64,000 nt of DNA, taken from Thiocystis violascens DSM 198. Its GTDB lineage: Bacteria; Pseudomonadota; Gammaproteobacteria; Chromatiales; Chromatiaceae. The translations under genes and the position numbers were made by a program. The notes beneath the pieces are model-generated. The model worked only from the letters and a program-made list of their open reading frames with translations. It did no database searches and had not been told where the DNA came from. Where the stretch lies: NCBI RefSeq assembly GCF_000227745.2, contig NC_018012.1, positions 62,001 to 126,000 on the forward strand. Reading direction: 5' to 3'. Positions 16,882 through 25,782 of the stretch are shown here, piece by piece. The first letter of the stretch is position 1. Each line of letters begins with the position of its first letter.

Positions 16882-18329
16882 GGCTGGACCTCGTTGGCGG
16901 CGGGTGCGGCCTTGGGCTTGCGGGCGGCCGCGCGCTGGGCGGCGAGTCGCTCCTGACGCGCCGCGTTGGCCTCGACCAGCGTTTTCGTCCGCTCGGTTTT
17001 GCGCTGCTCGCGATCCTGTGCGTTCAGGGCGCCCTTGGCGTAATTAAAATAATGGACCAGCGGAATATGTGAGGGACACACCCAGGAACAACTGCCGCAG
17101 GAGACGCAGTCCGAGAGTCCGAGCTTCGCCGCGCCCTCCAGATCGTCATGGCGGATGTGCGCGGCGAGTTCGACCGGCGTCAGACCGCAGGCGCAGATGT
17201 TGACGCAGGCGCCGCAGCGGATGCAGGGATCGGCGGGGCGCTCGTTGATTTCGGTCGCGGTGAGCGCCAGGATGCCCGAGGTGCCCTTGACCACCGGCAC
17301 CTCCAGATTGGGCAGCGGCGTGCCCATCATCGGGCCGCCCTGAATGATCCGTTCCGGGCGCTGCGCGAAGCCGCCGCAGAAATCGATCAGGTCGGACACC
17401 CGCGCGCCGATGGGCGCTTCGATATTCTTGGGTTCGCGTATCGCCTCGCCGCTCACTGTCACCACGCGGGCGATCAGCGGACGACCCAGACGCACGGCCT
17501 GATGGACGGCACGCGCGGTGGCGACGTTATGCACCACGACGCCCAGATCCGCCGTCAGTTTGCGTGCCGGGGTCTCCAGTCCGGTGATCGCCAGCGTCAG
17601 ATGACGCTCGGAACCCATCGGGTACTTCACGGGCAGGGCGGCGACCTCGATGTTCGGAAAGGCGCTGGCCGCGACCGTGATGGCCGCCAAGGCCTGCGGC
17701 TTGTTCTCTTCGATGCCGACGACGATCCTGGGTGCGCCCAAGGTGTGAGCCATGATGCGGGCACCATCGACGATCGCCTCGGCGTGCTCGCGCATCAACC
17801 GGTCGTCGCAGGTCAGATAGGGCTCGCACTCGGCGCCATTGATCAGCAGGGTGTCGATGCGGTACTGGATGCCCAGGTGCAGCTTGACCGCCGCCGGGAA
17901 GGTCGCGCCACCCATGCCAACGATGCCGGACTCGGCGACACGCTCCTCGATGACCTCGGGGGCGACGGCGAAGGGATCGGCGATGGGCTCGGGCAGCGCC
18001 GCCCACTCATCCCGGCCATCGGGCTCGATGACGATGGTCGGCTGGGGCAGGCCCGACGGATGCGGGGCGGGGATCTCGGTCACCGCGACCACGCGTCCGG
18101 AGGTGGAGGCATGATGATGCGCGGAGATTGGTCCCTGACGGCGCGCGATGACCTGGCCCTTTTTGACCAGGTCGCCTTCGGACACCAGGATCTCGGCGGG
18201 CGCGCCGATGTGCTGTTGCAATGGGATGTAGAGTCGGTTCGGCAGCGGCAGCGCCTCGATGGCGCGCTCGCCGCTCAACTCCTTGCGGTATTCGGGATGG
18301 ATACCACCACGGATCGGGAAAAGCTTCAT
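16878..18329 (-). CDS. rnfC: RnfC, NADH-binding iron-sulfur subunit
   Basis: A peripheral 483-residue subunit that exchanges electrons with NAD(H) through FMN and two [4Fe-4S] clusters. It begins with the family signature GGIHPEYRKELSGE. A glycine-rich stretch follows (GIVGMGGATFPAAVKL), then NGAECEPYLTCDDRLM. Two ferredoxin-like motifs are CIRCGACVNICACG (the usual Pro after the fourth Cys is Ala) and CVSCGSCSWVCPSHIPLV. The last 50 residues are an Ala/Lys/Arg-rich tail, shorter than in enteric RnfC. It is 87 bp from rnfB, the largest gap inside the cluster. Confidence 0.95.
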   Translation of the reverse strand: MKLFPIRGGIHPEYRKELSGERAIEALPLPNRLYIPLQQHIGAPAEILVSEGDLVKKGQVIARRQGPISAHHHASTSGRVVAVTEIPAPHPSGLPQPTIVIEPDGRDEWAALPEPIADPFAVAPEVIEERVAESGIVGMGGATFPAAVKLHLGIQYRIDTLLINGAECEPYLTCDDRLMREHAEAIVDGARIMAHTLGAPRIVVGIEENKPQALAAITVAASAFPNIEVAALPVKYPMGSERHLTLAITGLETPARKLTADLGVVVHNVATARAVHQAVRLGRPLIARVVTVSGEAIREPKNIEAPIGARVSDLIDFCGGFAQRPERIIQGGPMMGTPLPNLEVPVVKGTSGILALTATEINERPADPCIRCGACVNICACGLTPVELAAHIRHDDLEGAAKLGLSDCVSCGSCSWVCPSHIPLVHYFNYAKGALNAQDREQRKTERTKTLVEANAARQERLAAQRAAARKPKAAPAANEVQP

Positions 18330-18416
18330 GTGATCGACGGCTCCAGGGACACCGTGAAAATCGCGCCGCGGGCGCTCGAAATCCCCCCGCCGAGAAGATG
18401 TGCGGGGAGAAGAACC

Positions 18417-18953
18417 TTAGTGCTTATGGGGCGAGGCGGGCTTCGGCCAATGCCAGGCGGCGAGGGTGAGCGGGATCTCGACCATGCGAATCGCATCGGT
18501 GGGGCAGACTTGGGCGCACTTGGAGCAACCGTGACAGACCTCGGCGACGATCGTGTGCATCAGCTTGCTGGCACCGATAATGCCGTCGACCGAACACTCC
18601 TTGACGCAACGGGTACAACCGATACAGAGTTCCTCATCAATGACCGCATACACGGGCACTCGCGGCGCGTGATCGGCCAGATCGACCGTCACGCCCAAGC
18701 GCTTGGCCAATTGTTCCGCGACGGCCTTGCCGCCCGGCGGGCAGAGGGTGACCGCCGCCTCGCCCCTGGCCAGCGCCGCCGCCGCCTGGGCACAGCCCAC
18801 GAAGCCGCATTGCCCGCACTGCGAGCCCGGCAACAACGCCTGAAGCTCAAGCTCCAGCGGGTTTTCCTCGACGGCGAGCAAACGCGCCGCGACACCCAGC
18901 ATGCCACCCAGGGCAACGCCCATCGCCGTCAAACTTCCAACCGCCGTCAACAT
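18417..18953 (-). CDS. rnfB: RnfB, iron-sulfur subunit
   Basis: A 178-residue subunit that accepts or delivers electrons to ferredoxin or flavodoxin. It has an N-terminal membrane anchor (about 1-27) and a four-Cys Fe-S domain (CGQCGFVGC, then C at LCPPGG). Two bacterial-type [4Fe-4S] motifs follow: CIGCTRCVKECSVDGI and CHGCSKCAQVCPTDAI. Length and order match the family. Starts with ATG at 18953, 11 bp after rnfA. Confidence 0.95.
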   Translation of the reverse strand: MLTAVGSLTAMGVALGGMLGVAARLLAVEENPLELELQALLPGSQCGQCGFVGCAQAAAALARGEAAVTLCPPGGKAVAEQLAKRLGVTVDLADHAPRVPVYAVIDEELCIGCTRCVKECSVDGIIGASKLMHTIVAEVCHGCSKCAQVCPTDAIRMVEIPLTLAAWHWPKPASPHKH

Positions 18954-18964
18954 TGCTTCAGCCC

Positions 18965-19546
18965 TCAGGTCGTGCTAATGCCAGAAAAACCCAGGAATGC
19001 CAGCGCGAGGAGGCTGGCGACGATGAATCCGATCGGTGGACCGGCGAACAGACGCGGCACCTCGGCCAGGGCTAGGCGTTCGCGCAGCCCGGCGAAGATG
19101 ACCATGACCAGGCTGTAGCCGAGCGAGGAGGCGAAGGCGAACAGGGTCGCCGCGATAAACGTCATCTTGCCCTCGACCAGTAGTAGCGCGACACCCAGCA
19201 CGGCGCAGTTGGTGGTGATGAGCGGCAGATAGATGCCCAGCATCTGAAACAACGGCGGCGAGACCTTGCGCACCGTCATCTCGGTGAACTGCACGGCGCT
19301 CGCGATCACCAGGATGAAGGTGACGGTACGCAGATAGCCTAGGCCATAGGGCTCCAGCAGATACTGTTCGACCCCCCAGTTGGCCATCGAGGAGACGGTG
19401 ATGACGAAGGTCGTCGCCAACCCCATGCCGATGGCGGTATCGATCCGGGTCGTCACGCCCATAAAGGAGCAGAGACCCAGGAAACGGGCCAGGATCACGT
19501 TGTTGACCAGCGCCGCGCCGACCATGAGAAGAATGTATTCCTGCAT
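18965..19546 (-). CDS. rnfA: RnfA membrane subunit
   Basis: A 193-residue integral membrane subunit, first gene of the rnf cluster. It has six helices and the motifs NNVILARFLGLCSFMG and ITTNCAVLGVALL, each with a conserved cysteine. ATG at 19546 gives the family N-terminus MQEYILLMVGAALVNN; the frame extends upstream to 19621 without meaning. The 200 bp before it hold four copies of a TTAAACCGCGTC motif (19560-19753). Confidence 0.95.
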   Translation of the reverse strand: MQEYILLMVGAALVNNVILARFLGLCSFMGVTTRIDTAIGMGLATTFVITVSSMANWGVEQYLLEPYGLGYLRTVTFILVIASAVQFTEMTVRKVSPPLFQMLGIYLPLITTNCAVLGVALLLVEGKMTFIAATLFAFASSLGYSLVMVIFAGLRERLALAEVPRLFAGPPIGFIVASLLALAFLGFSGISTT

Positions 19547-19559
19547 GTTCCGAACCCCG

Positions 19560-19753
19560 TTAAACCGCGTCCAGCGCGACAGGCATTGTTTTAAGTGACC
19601 CCAAGTTTTGCTAGCCACCAACGACGATCAGTCACACGCGGTTTAAATGATAAAAATTAAAAAAACTTAAACTGCGTCAGCGCCGACGTGCCTGGATTCC
19701 TGCGATGTCGATCCAATCCACAAAGGATGCGGACCCTGCCGGACGCGGTTTAA
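19560..19753. repeat. Four copies of TTAAACCGCGTC in alternating orientation
   Basis: Copies are at 19560-19571 (plus), 19636-19646 (minus, one base shorter), 19667-19678 (plus, TTAAACTGCGTC) and 19742-19753 (minus). They fill the interval between rseC and rnfA, and the last overlaps the rseC stop codon. Pairs can form stem-loops. A weaker relative (TTAAACCGCATCC) occurs at 36029-36041 beyond the cytochrome c' gene. Either dispersed intergenic palindromes or a regulatory array for rnf. Confidence 0.6.
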
Positions 19754-20262
19754 TCGATTCGACAGGTTTCGCCGTCACTGGCGCGGCGGAGAAAGCGCGG
19801 GGCGAGCTGGCCACGGGCACCAAGCCAACCCGCGCCCCAGCGCGCGGCGATCAGGCCGACGCCCAGTCCCGTCAACATCGTCGCCATGGTGATCCCATCG
19901 CTTCCGGCGATCCACTGCGCCATCCCCCCAGCGCCTAGCATGATGACCAGCGGGAGCGCATAGGCGGTTCCCGATGCCTTGAGCAGCGCGCGCGCATCGA
20001 CTCCGACGACTACTCGATCGCCGACGGCGAGGCTTGCCTCATTGACGAGCGGGAAGCGGCGCATTTCCAGCCGACTCGCGGCCGTGCCGATGCCCTTGGC
20101 TCCGCACAGCCCGGATGCCGCGCAGCCGCCGCAAGAGGTGGTTTGTTCGGGTTCAAGCCAGGCCAGCTTACCTTCCACCGCGACGACGCGCGCCAGACCC
20201 TCCACCAGCTCCGGTTGGAACGGGTCCGTCGGATCCTCCGGCGCGGGAACATCGCTCGGCAT
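19750..20262 (-). CDS. rseC: RseC/MucC-family SoxR-reducing protein
   Basis: A 170-residue inner-membrane protein of the RseC/MucC family. The N-terminal cytoplasmic part carries the cysteine cluster TTSCGGCAASGLCGAKG (likely redox-active or Fe-S). Two membrane helices follow at about 100-142. In Escherichia coli RseC acts with the Rsx (Rnf) complex to reduce SoxR and switch off its response. Placement directly upstream of rnfA on the same strand fits that role. The ATG at 20262 follows a GAGGTCC site. Confidence 0.9.
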   Translation of the reverse strand: MPSDVPAPEDPTDPFQPELVEGLARVVAVEGKLAWLEPEQTTSCGGCAASGLCGAKGIGTAASRLEMRRFPLVNEASLAVGDRVVVGVDARALLKASGTAYALPLVIMLGAGGMAQWIAGSDGITMATMLTGLGVGLIAARWGAGWLGARGQLAPRFLRRASDGETCRID

Positions 20263-20680
20263 GATGGTGGACCTCGGTCGGGAATTTACTTAGAAAATCA
20301 GCGCGGCTTGCAATTGCTGCATCGCGTCAAAATACTGTACCCCCAACTCGCGCGGACATGCAATATCCCTGAAATATTCGCACGGCCGATGAAGACCATA
20401 TCGCGGTCGCGCATCGTGGCTTGGGGCAACCTTGGAACTCTCCCGCGACAGCACCCGACAAACCCGGCCGACAGGACGGCAAGGTTTGTCATAAATAACT
20501 GTAATTAATTAAAAAATAATGTTTATTAAGGATGTTTTAGGGCGGACGCCACAGAGGCGGCTAACGGGGCTATTTCGCCATTCGTCGACCATCGAAATGA
20601 TCGATTGTTCGTCTATTAAAAATATCGATCCTCTTCATAAAACGGCAAGATGGTCCAGTCGCGCTTGGACCCCGCAGACA
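20263..20680. other. AT-rich intergenic stretch at the kdpE break
   Basis: About 420 bp between rseC and the kdpE stump. The part 20490-20640 is AT-rich (runs such as TAATTAATTAAAAAATAA) and unlike the neighbours. A short minus-strand frame near 20630-20690 reads SKRDWTILPFYEEDRYF but is unassigned. No terminal repeats of an insertion sequence were found, so the event that removed kdpE is not identified. Confidence 0.5.
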
Positions 20681-20767
20681 GCCTTCCCGCTCCAGCGCCA
20701 GACGCATGAAGCGGCGGATTTTGGGCTCGTCCTCGATGATGAGGATGGCGGGAACCGGTTCGCTCAT
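20681..20767 (-). pseudogene. kdpE: kdpE response-regulator stump
   Basis: Only the first 29 or so codons remain: MSEPVPAILIIEDEPKIRRF and then MRLALEREG, the start of an OmpR-type receiver domain with the acidic pair ED. After EREG the frame enters unrelated AT-rich DNA. The phospho-acceptor Asp and the DNA-binding domain are absent. ATG at 20767 overlaps the kdpD stop as ATGA, the native arrangement. The kinase KdpD therefore has no adjacent partner. Confidence 0.88.
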
Positions 20768-23487
20768 CTCGGAGACGCCTCGACCGGCGACGCCTCATCG
20801 GCTGTCTCGACGACGGGAGGAGTGCCGCGCGGCAGGGAAAAAACGAAACGAGCGCCGCCAGCGGGGCGCCGCTCGGCGCGGATGGTGCCGCCATGGGCTT
20901 CCATGATCGCCCGGCACAGCGCCAACCCCAGGCCAATCCCCGGCGTCGCGCCCGCTGTCTGGCCGCGCTCGAACGTCTGAAAGACCGCCTCTTCTTTTCC
21001 GACCGGCAATCCAGGGCCGTTGTCCTCGACCCAGATCTCGATCCGATCCGGCGTCGCTGGCGCGGCGCCGATGCCGATCCGGCTGCCTGGCGGCGTGTAT
21101 TTGGCGGCGTTTTCCAGGAGATTCACGAGCACTCGCTCTATCAGGACGGCGTCGAACTCAAGCAGCGGAAGATCCCCCGGTAGATCGACACGCACCCGAT
21201 GGCCGGCGATGATCGAATGAACCGCCCCGAGGGCGCTGCCCACCACCTCTTCGAGTGGCTGCCACTGTCGATTGAGTCTGACTGAACCGGACTGCAACCG
21301 CGCCATGTCGAGGAGATTGTTGACCAGCGAACTCATCCGCAGCGCCTCTTCGCGCATCGCGGCGGCAAGTTCGGCCTGCTCGGCGGTCGGCGGCGGTCGG
21401 GTCATCGCGAGCGCATCGGCCAGACCCACCAGCGCGGTGAGCGGGGTGCGCAGGTCGTGCGAGATCGCCGCGAGGAAGGCATTGCGCAGACGCTCGGATT
21501 CCATCTGTAAAGTCGTGGTCTGGGCGACCTCCACGTAGTGAACCCGCTCCAGCGCGATCGCGATGAGCCGCGCGAAGGTATCGAGCAGACGTCGTTGCTC
21601 GGGAACCATGATCTGGCGCGGATCGCGCGGCTCCAGCGCCAGCACGCCACGCACCCGCATCGGCGCCTGGAGCGGGAGATAGAGGAGCGGGCTGCCCGGC
21701 AGGGTATCCGTGCCGCAGCCCGCCTCGGCGCCATGATCGAAGGCCCATTTGCCAATGCCGACATCGACCGGCAATTCGCCCGGCGCGGGCAGGACCAGCG
21801 CGCTGAACCGTTCGCTGTCATTGGCCAGCATGATGACCGAGCGGGCACCGAACTCCGACTCGGCGAAGCGCTGACCGATCTGGGCAATCTGTTCCGGCAA
21901 CAGCGCCCCGGAGAGGTCGCGCGACAGCTCGTAGAGTGCGCGCGCCCGGCGTTCGCGGCGGCTCGCCACCCGCGCCTGATACTTCATGCCCGTGGTGAGC
22001 TGCGCGATCACCAGCCCCACACCCAGCATGACGACGAAGGTGAGCAGGTACTGAATATCGCTGATCGAAAAGGAGAAGCGCGGCGACACATGGAGAAAAT
22101 CGAAGGCGGCGACATTGAGAAAGGACGCCATGACCGAAGGTCCAAGTCCGTAACGCGCCGCGACGACCACGACCGCCAGCAGAAAGAGCATGGCGATATT
22201 GGCCAGATCGAACATCGAGTGCAGCGGAGCCGTCGCGACCGCCGCCGTGGCGCAGATGAGCAGGCTCATCGCATAGGACCGCCAGGGCGCCTTCAGCCGC
22301 TCCAGCCAGGACTCGTCCGTCCGGTCCTGATCGGGCGACGGCGGGCGCGCCTCGTCATGGGCGACCAGCATCACCTCCAGTTCCGGCGCCTGTCCGCCGA
22401 TCCGGTCAGCGAATGAACGGTACCAGGGCCGCCAGCGACGCGGATGATCGCGTCCGAGCAGGATTCGGAACAGGTTGTGGCTGCGCGCATAGCCGATCAC
22501 CACCTCGACCGGGTCGCCGCCGGACAGGGTCGCCGTCTCCGCCCCCAGCTCCTGGGCGAGCTTGAGCCGTTTCAGGATGCACTGACGCTGCGCCCGCGAG
22601 CGACGCTGCAATGAGGGCGTTTCGACGTAGAGCGCATGCCAGGGCACGTCGTCGCGCGCGGCGATCCGGGCGGCGCGGCGAATGATGCGCTCGGCGCTCT
22701 CGCCGGGACCGATGCAGGCCAGGACCGATTCGCGGGTCTGCCACACCGGCGCCACGGATTGATCGCGTCGATAGTCCAGCATCTGACGATCGACCCGGTC
22801 GGCGGTGCGGCGCAGCGCCAGCTCGCGCAGCGCGATCAGGTTGCCCTTGCGGAAGAAATTCTGGATCGCCCGCTCGGCCTGATGGGGCAGATAGACCTTG
22901 CCCTCCTTCAACCGCTGCAACAGCTCATCCGGCGCCAGATCGACCAGCACCACCTCGTCGGCGGCATCGAAGACATGATCCGGCACCGTCTCCCAGACGC
23001 GGATGCCGGTGATACCGCCCACCACGTCGTTGAGTGTCTCCAGGTGCTGGACATTGACCGTCGAATAGACGTCGATCCCGGCCGACAGCAGTTCCTCGAC
23101 ATCCTGCCAGCGTTTGGGATGACGCGAGCCGGTCAGATTGGAATGCGCCAGCTCGTCGATCAGAATCAGCGACGGATGGCGCGCCAGGGCGCCATCAAGA
23201 TCGAACTCCCGCAGCACCCGCCCCCGGTACTCCAACTCCTTGAGCGGCAGCCGTTCCAGCCCCGTCAACAGCGCCTCGGTCTCCCGACGGCCATGGGTCT
23301 CGATGACCCCGACGACGAGATCGACCCCCTGCTCCGCCTGCGCCCGCGCGGCGGACAGCATGGCGTAGGTCTTGCCGACCCCCGCCGAGGCGCCGAAGAA
23401 GACCTTGAGCCGACCGCGCGCGGCGCGCTGCTCATCTTCTTTGATGCGCTCCAGAAGCGCATCGGGATCGGGGCGACCATCGGACAT
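20764..23487 (-). CDS. kdpD: KdpD, sensor kinase for potassium limitation
   Basis: A 907-residue sensor histidine kinase that normally phosphorylates KdpE to switch on kdpFABC. The N-terminal KdpD domain contains the Walker-type loop FFGASAGVGKT at 30-40. A UspA-like domain is expected at about 250-380 from the family architecture. Four closely spaced membrane helices and a GAF-like region follow. The HisKA domain has His677 in AISHDLRTPLTAL, and the HATPase has NLLENAAKYT and GIGLGLAL. ATG 23487 is chosen because it has AGAGGAA upstream and the family N-terminus. The protein looks intact although kdpE is destroyed. Confidence 0.95.
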   Translation of the reverse strand: MSDGRPDPDALLERIKEDEQRAARGRLKVFFGASAGVGKTYAMLSAARAQAEQGVDLVVGVIETHGRRETEALLTGLERLPLKELEYRGRVLREFDLDGALARHPSLILIDELAHSNLTGSRHPKRWQDVEELLSAGIDVYSTVNVQHLETLNDVVGGITGIRVWETVPDHVFDAADEVVLVDLAPDELLQRLKEGKVYLPHQAERAIQNFFRKGNLIALRELALRRTADRVDRQMLDYRRDQSVAPVWQTRESVLACIGPGESAERIIRRAARIAARDDVPWHALYVETPSLQRRSRAQRQCILKRLKLAQELGAETATLSGGDPVEVVIGYARSHNLFRILLGRDHPRRWRPWYRSFADRIGGQAPELEVMLVAHDEARPPSPDQDRTDESWLERLKAPWRSYAMSLLICATAAVATAPLHSMFDLANIAMLFLLAVVVVAARYGLGPSVMASFLNVAAFDFLHVSPRFSFSISDIQYLLTFVVMLGVGLVIAQLTTGMKYQARVASRRERRARALYELSRDLSGALLPEQIAQIGQRFAESEFGARSVIMLANDSERFSALVLPAPGELPVDVGIGKWAFDHGAEAGCGTDTLPGSPLLYLPLQAPMRVRGVLALEPRDPRQIMVPEQRRLLDTFARLIAIALERVHYVEVAQTTTLQMESERLRNAFLAAISHDLRTPLTALVGLADALAMTRPPPTAEQAELAAAMREEALRMSSLVNNLLDMARLQSGSVRLNRQWQPLEEVVGSALGAVHSIIAGHRVRVDLPGDLPLLEFDAVLIERVLVNLLENAAKYTPPGSRIGIGAAPATPDRIEIWVEDNGPGLPVGKEEAVFQTFERGQTAGATPGIGLGLALCRAIMEAHGGTIRAERRPAGGARFVFSLPRGTPPVVETADEASPVEASPR

Positions 23488-23806
23488 GTGGGGTTCCTCT
23501 TGGGCTTGAGCGCAAAGCCAGGGGGATGGTTTGAATGATGAGGGTTGGGCGTTGTATTTCGCTTTGTATTTCAGTTGGTTGACGGCGTTCGGTATCGGGC
23601 GAGACAATAAGCCGAGTCAGGCGGGAGAGTGATGTCTGGCTTCTGATCGGGGTTTGTTCGGAGAGAGAACCGATTCTGCCTAGTGCTTAAAGTTATGTCC
23701 CTCAGCGCTATCGTAAGTCAACAAGTTCTAGTAACCGAAAAATTACTAGTCATTTTCGGTTTCTTCTGATATTGTGCTCTCACATTCACACAATCGGAGC
23801 AACCAC
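23488..23806. other. Intergenic region between kdpD and the HTH gene
   Basis: About 320 bp separating divergent genes. The left part is GC-rich host DNA ahead of kdpD. From about 23640 composition shifts to AT-rich. The dyads at 23729-23761 lie here. In an undisturbed kdp operon kdpC would directly precede kdpD, so the break point of the inserted segment is probably between about 23600 and 23700. Confidence 0.5.
23729..23761. promoter_or_regulatory. Overlapping dyads upstream of the HTH gene
   Basis: Two interlocked inverted repeats: CTAGTAA (23729-23735) with TTACTAG (23743-23749), and AACCGAAAA (23733-23741) with TTTTCGGTT (23753-23761). They end 45 bp before the start of the HTH gene, the position of an autoregulatory operator. 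The site may be bound by that product (inference). Confidence 0.5.
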
Positions 23807-24181
23807 ATGTCAGAAGAACATCCTCTTGTAATTCAATCCAAGGTAAATATTGCCAATACTCTCCGCGCTCTTGCTACCGGCATTGAGCAGGGCACAGTCA
23901 GAAACTATGAAATTAATCAGTCAAGCAATGGAAGCATAACAGTTAAGGCTGATTCTAGTGATGGGAAAGCCCGAGTAATTCAAACCCAAACACAAATGGA
24001 AGGCTACACACACACTTCTACCCAGCATATCGAAAAGCAGAAGCCTGAAGCTCGTAGAAAAACAGTTAAGAAAATGATTAACCAAGGCTTAACTCAAACA
24101 GAAATCGCCGAGAAGACTCTGTACTCTCAAAAAACCATATCAAATGACGTTAAAAAACTTAGAGAAGATGGCGAGCTTTAA
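23807..24181 (+). CDS. Low-GC protein with C-terminal helix-turn-helix
   Basis: A 124-residue protein, not recognised as a named family. The first 70 residues contain a possible beta-rich region (NYEINQSSNGSITVKADSSD). The C-terminal 45 residues form a plausible helix-turn-helix: VKKMINQGLTQTEIAEKTLY followed by SQKTISNDVKKLRE. ATG at 23807 is preferred over an upstream ATG at 23774 because the shorter form begins right after the promoter-like AT stretch. Codon use is AT-rich, unlike the host genes, which suggests acquisition. A double dyad lies directly upstream. It sits alone between kdpD and an IS701 element. Confidence 0.65.
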   Translation: MSEEHPLVIQSKVNIANTLRALATGIEQGTVRNYEINQSSNGSITVKADSSDGKARVIQTQTQMEGYTHTSTQHIEKQKPEARRKTVKKMINQGLTQTEIAEKTLYSQKTISNDVKKLREDGEL

Positions 24182-24230
24182 TCATGACAAAGTGTTGCAC
24201 GGGAGAAAAGGAGGGTAGATTTATTTTTAG

Positions 24231-25750
24231 TTCTACTTTGTTACTTTAATTCAAACGCATTGACTATCCCGTCGCGGTCAGCTTGTAATAACGCTCGATA
24301 TCCTTGCGCCTTTGCTCATGCCTGACCCGCATTTGCTGGATTCTTTTTTCGACCGCATCCGGATCGTTGAGTAGTAAAGCGATGATGAGAAGCCGAAGAT
24401 CACGGCAACTCACCAATGGATAATCGGTTTTGTGCAAAAGACGCTCTTTAACAATAAAGGACAGCGACAACATCACCAGCGCCATATGGTGGTGCCAGGC
24501 ATTCCATTTTCTGACTTGATAATCTGACATTCCTAATTCGCTTTTGGCTTCTTGAAATGCCCGTTCAACCCAATAGCGCTGTGCTTGCATGTAAGCCAGC
24601 CTTTCGATCGGGGTGCTCCGATAATCGACATTACTGAGTGAGTATTTGATCTTGTTGTCCGCGTGATTTCGGCTGATGACCAATACCCGCTCGGTCACGC
24701 GCTCCGACTTGCCATCCCAAACCCACACGGGAGCGGTATGAACGGACAGCGTGATCGGCCCTTTGGCCCCATTGCGAACGGCCATCGTGCGCCATTGGAA
24801 AGGATAAAGATGGTCGGCATACCATCTCACTTGCGTGGGGTCGCGATCAGCTTGAAGTTTGGTTGGCTTTCGTCCTCGCCCAGCGGATTCCGGAACCGAT
24901 AGAATGGGTTTGAGGGGATAGATCATCTGATCGCAATGAACATCAAGCAGAAAATTTAACCCTATGTTATCTAAAGAAACACCAAGCTCTAACCCGTGTC
25001 CGTACAGGCCATCACCGCCCACCCAACCAATGTCTACGCCCGCCGCCAGATCGGATTGAATCATCTCCAGTGCGAGTTCGATCTTCGTTTTAAACTGACG
25101 TGCCTCTTCAGGAATACCCGCTTGGTCACATCGCTTTAAATCAGCGGTCCAGGACGTTGGAAGGAACAACCGCTCATTAATTAACGTGCTCTGTGATTCC
25201 CAAACTAAGCTGGCATAAACGCCCACCTGGCAATTCTCAACCTTACCAATGACACCGGCATATTGCCGCGCGACGCCAACGGAATACTTGCCTTTCTTGA
25301 GATGCGCTGACTCATCAATGATGTAGCCGACATCCCGACCGCGATAATTCGGCTGATTCGCATACAGACTTGAGGTGTCTTGGGCGATCGCACCGATGAG
25401 GTTTCCCGCCGACCACGGTGAATCTGTGATGAACTGTTGGATCCGTTGATAACCATCACCACCGGACACATCAATTTCTTCGTTGATGCGTTCGAGATTC
25501 CGTTTTCCGGCTTCAGTTTTGAGAAGACCCATGATGTAAGCTCGACTCAGTTCATGACCATCAGCTGTTTCGTTTTGAAAAAATTCGTGATAATCCTCCA
25601 GATGAGCGGAGAGGTTACCAACCATGTTTTTTAACATCGCATCGGTTTCGCTACCAATCGCGTTAGCCATGATCTGCCATTTCCAAATAAAATTTTCCCT
25701 GAAAATAATATTTGAAAATCATAAGCTTATGTCAAGCTAACAAAGTAGAA
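24231..25750 (-). mobile_element. Intact IS701-family insertion sequence
   Basis: A 1520-bp element with 13-bp terminal inverted repeats TTCTACTTTGTTA (24231-24243 and complement at 25738-25750). It is flanked by a TTAG duplication (24227-24230 and 25751-25754), matching the YTAR target pattern of IS701. One complete transposase gene is inside. Clean ends point to a recent insertion. It lies inside the segment that separates kdpC from kdpD. Confidence 0.92.
24264..25670 (-). CDS. IS701-family transposase
   Basis: A 468-residue DDE transposase. Characteristic IS701 blocks are FITDSPWSAGNLIGAIAQD, GYIIDESAHLKKGKYSVGVA (first Asp), ARQYAGVIGKVENCQVGVY, WVGGDGLYG (second Asp) and QRYWVERAFQEAKSELGM (Glu). 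It is full length and undamaged, so the element may be active. The start ATG at 25670 lies 80 bp inside the right end. Confidence 0.92.
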   Translation of the reverse strand: MANAIGSETDAMLKNMVGNLSAHLEDYHEFFQNETADGHELSRAYIMGLLKTEAGKRNLERINEEIDVSGGDGYQRIQQFITDSPWSAGNLIGAIAQDTSSLYANQPNYRGRDVGYIIDESAHLKKGKYSVGVARQYAGVIGKVENCQVGVYASLVWESQSTLINERLFLPTSWTADLKRCDQAGIPEEARQFKTKIELALEMIQSDLAAGVDIGWVGGDGLYGHGLELGVSLDNIGLNFLLDVHCDQMIYPLKPILSVPESAGRGRKPTKLQADRDPTQVRWYADHLYPFQWRTMAVRNGAKGPITLSVHTAPVWVWDGKSERVTERVLVISRNHADNKIKYSLSNVDYRSTPIERLAYMQAQRYWVERAFQEAKSELGMSDYQVRKWNAWHHHMALVMLSLSFIVKERLLHKTDYPLVSCRDLRLLIIALLLNDPDAVEKRIQQMRVRHEQRRKDIERYYKLTATG

Positions 25751-25782
25751 TTAGGCCGACCCGAAGATGAAAATCGCTTGAG

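Noticed and set aside
17148-19118. A 656-codon plus-strand open frame across rnfC, rnfB and rnfA
   Set aside because: It runs antisense through three recognised rnf genes and has no protein-like pattern.
20298-20492. Minus-strand 64-residue frame between rseC and kdpE
   Set aside because: The stretch RDRDMVFIGRANISGILHVR looked protein-like, but there is no ribosome site and no recognisable family; left as non-coding.
22636-23538. Plus-strand frame of 300 codons inside kdpD
   Set aside because: Shadow of the well-conserved KdpD N-terminal domain; no ribosome site or family match.
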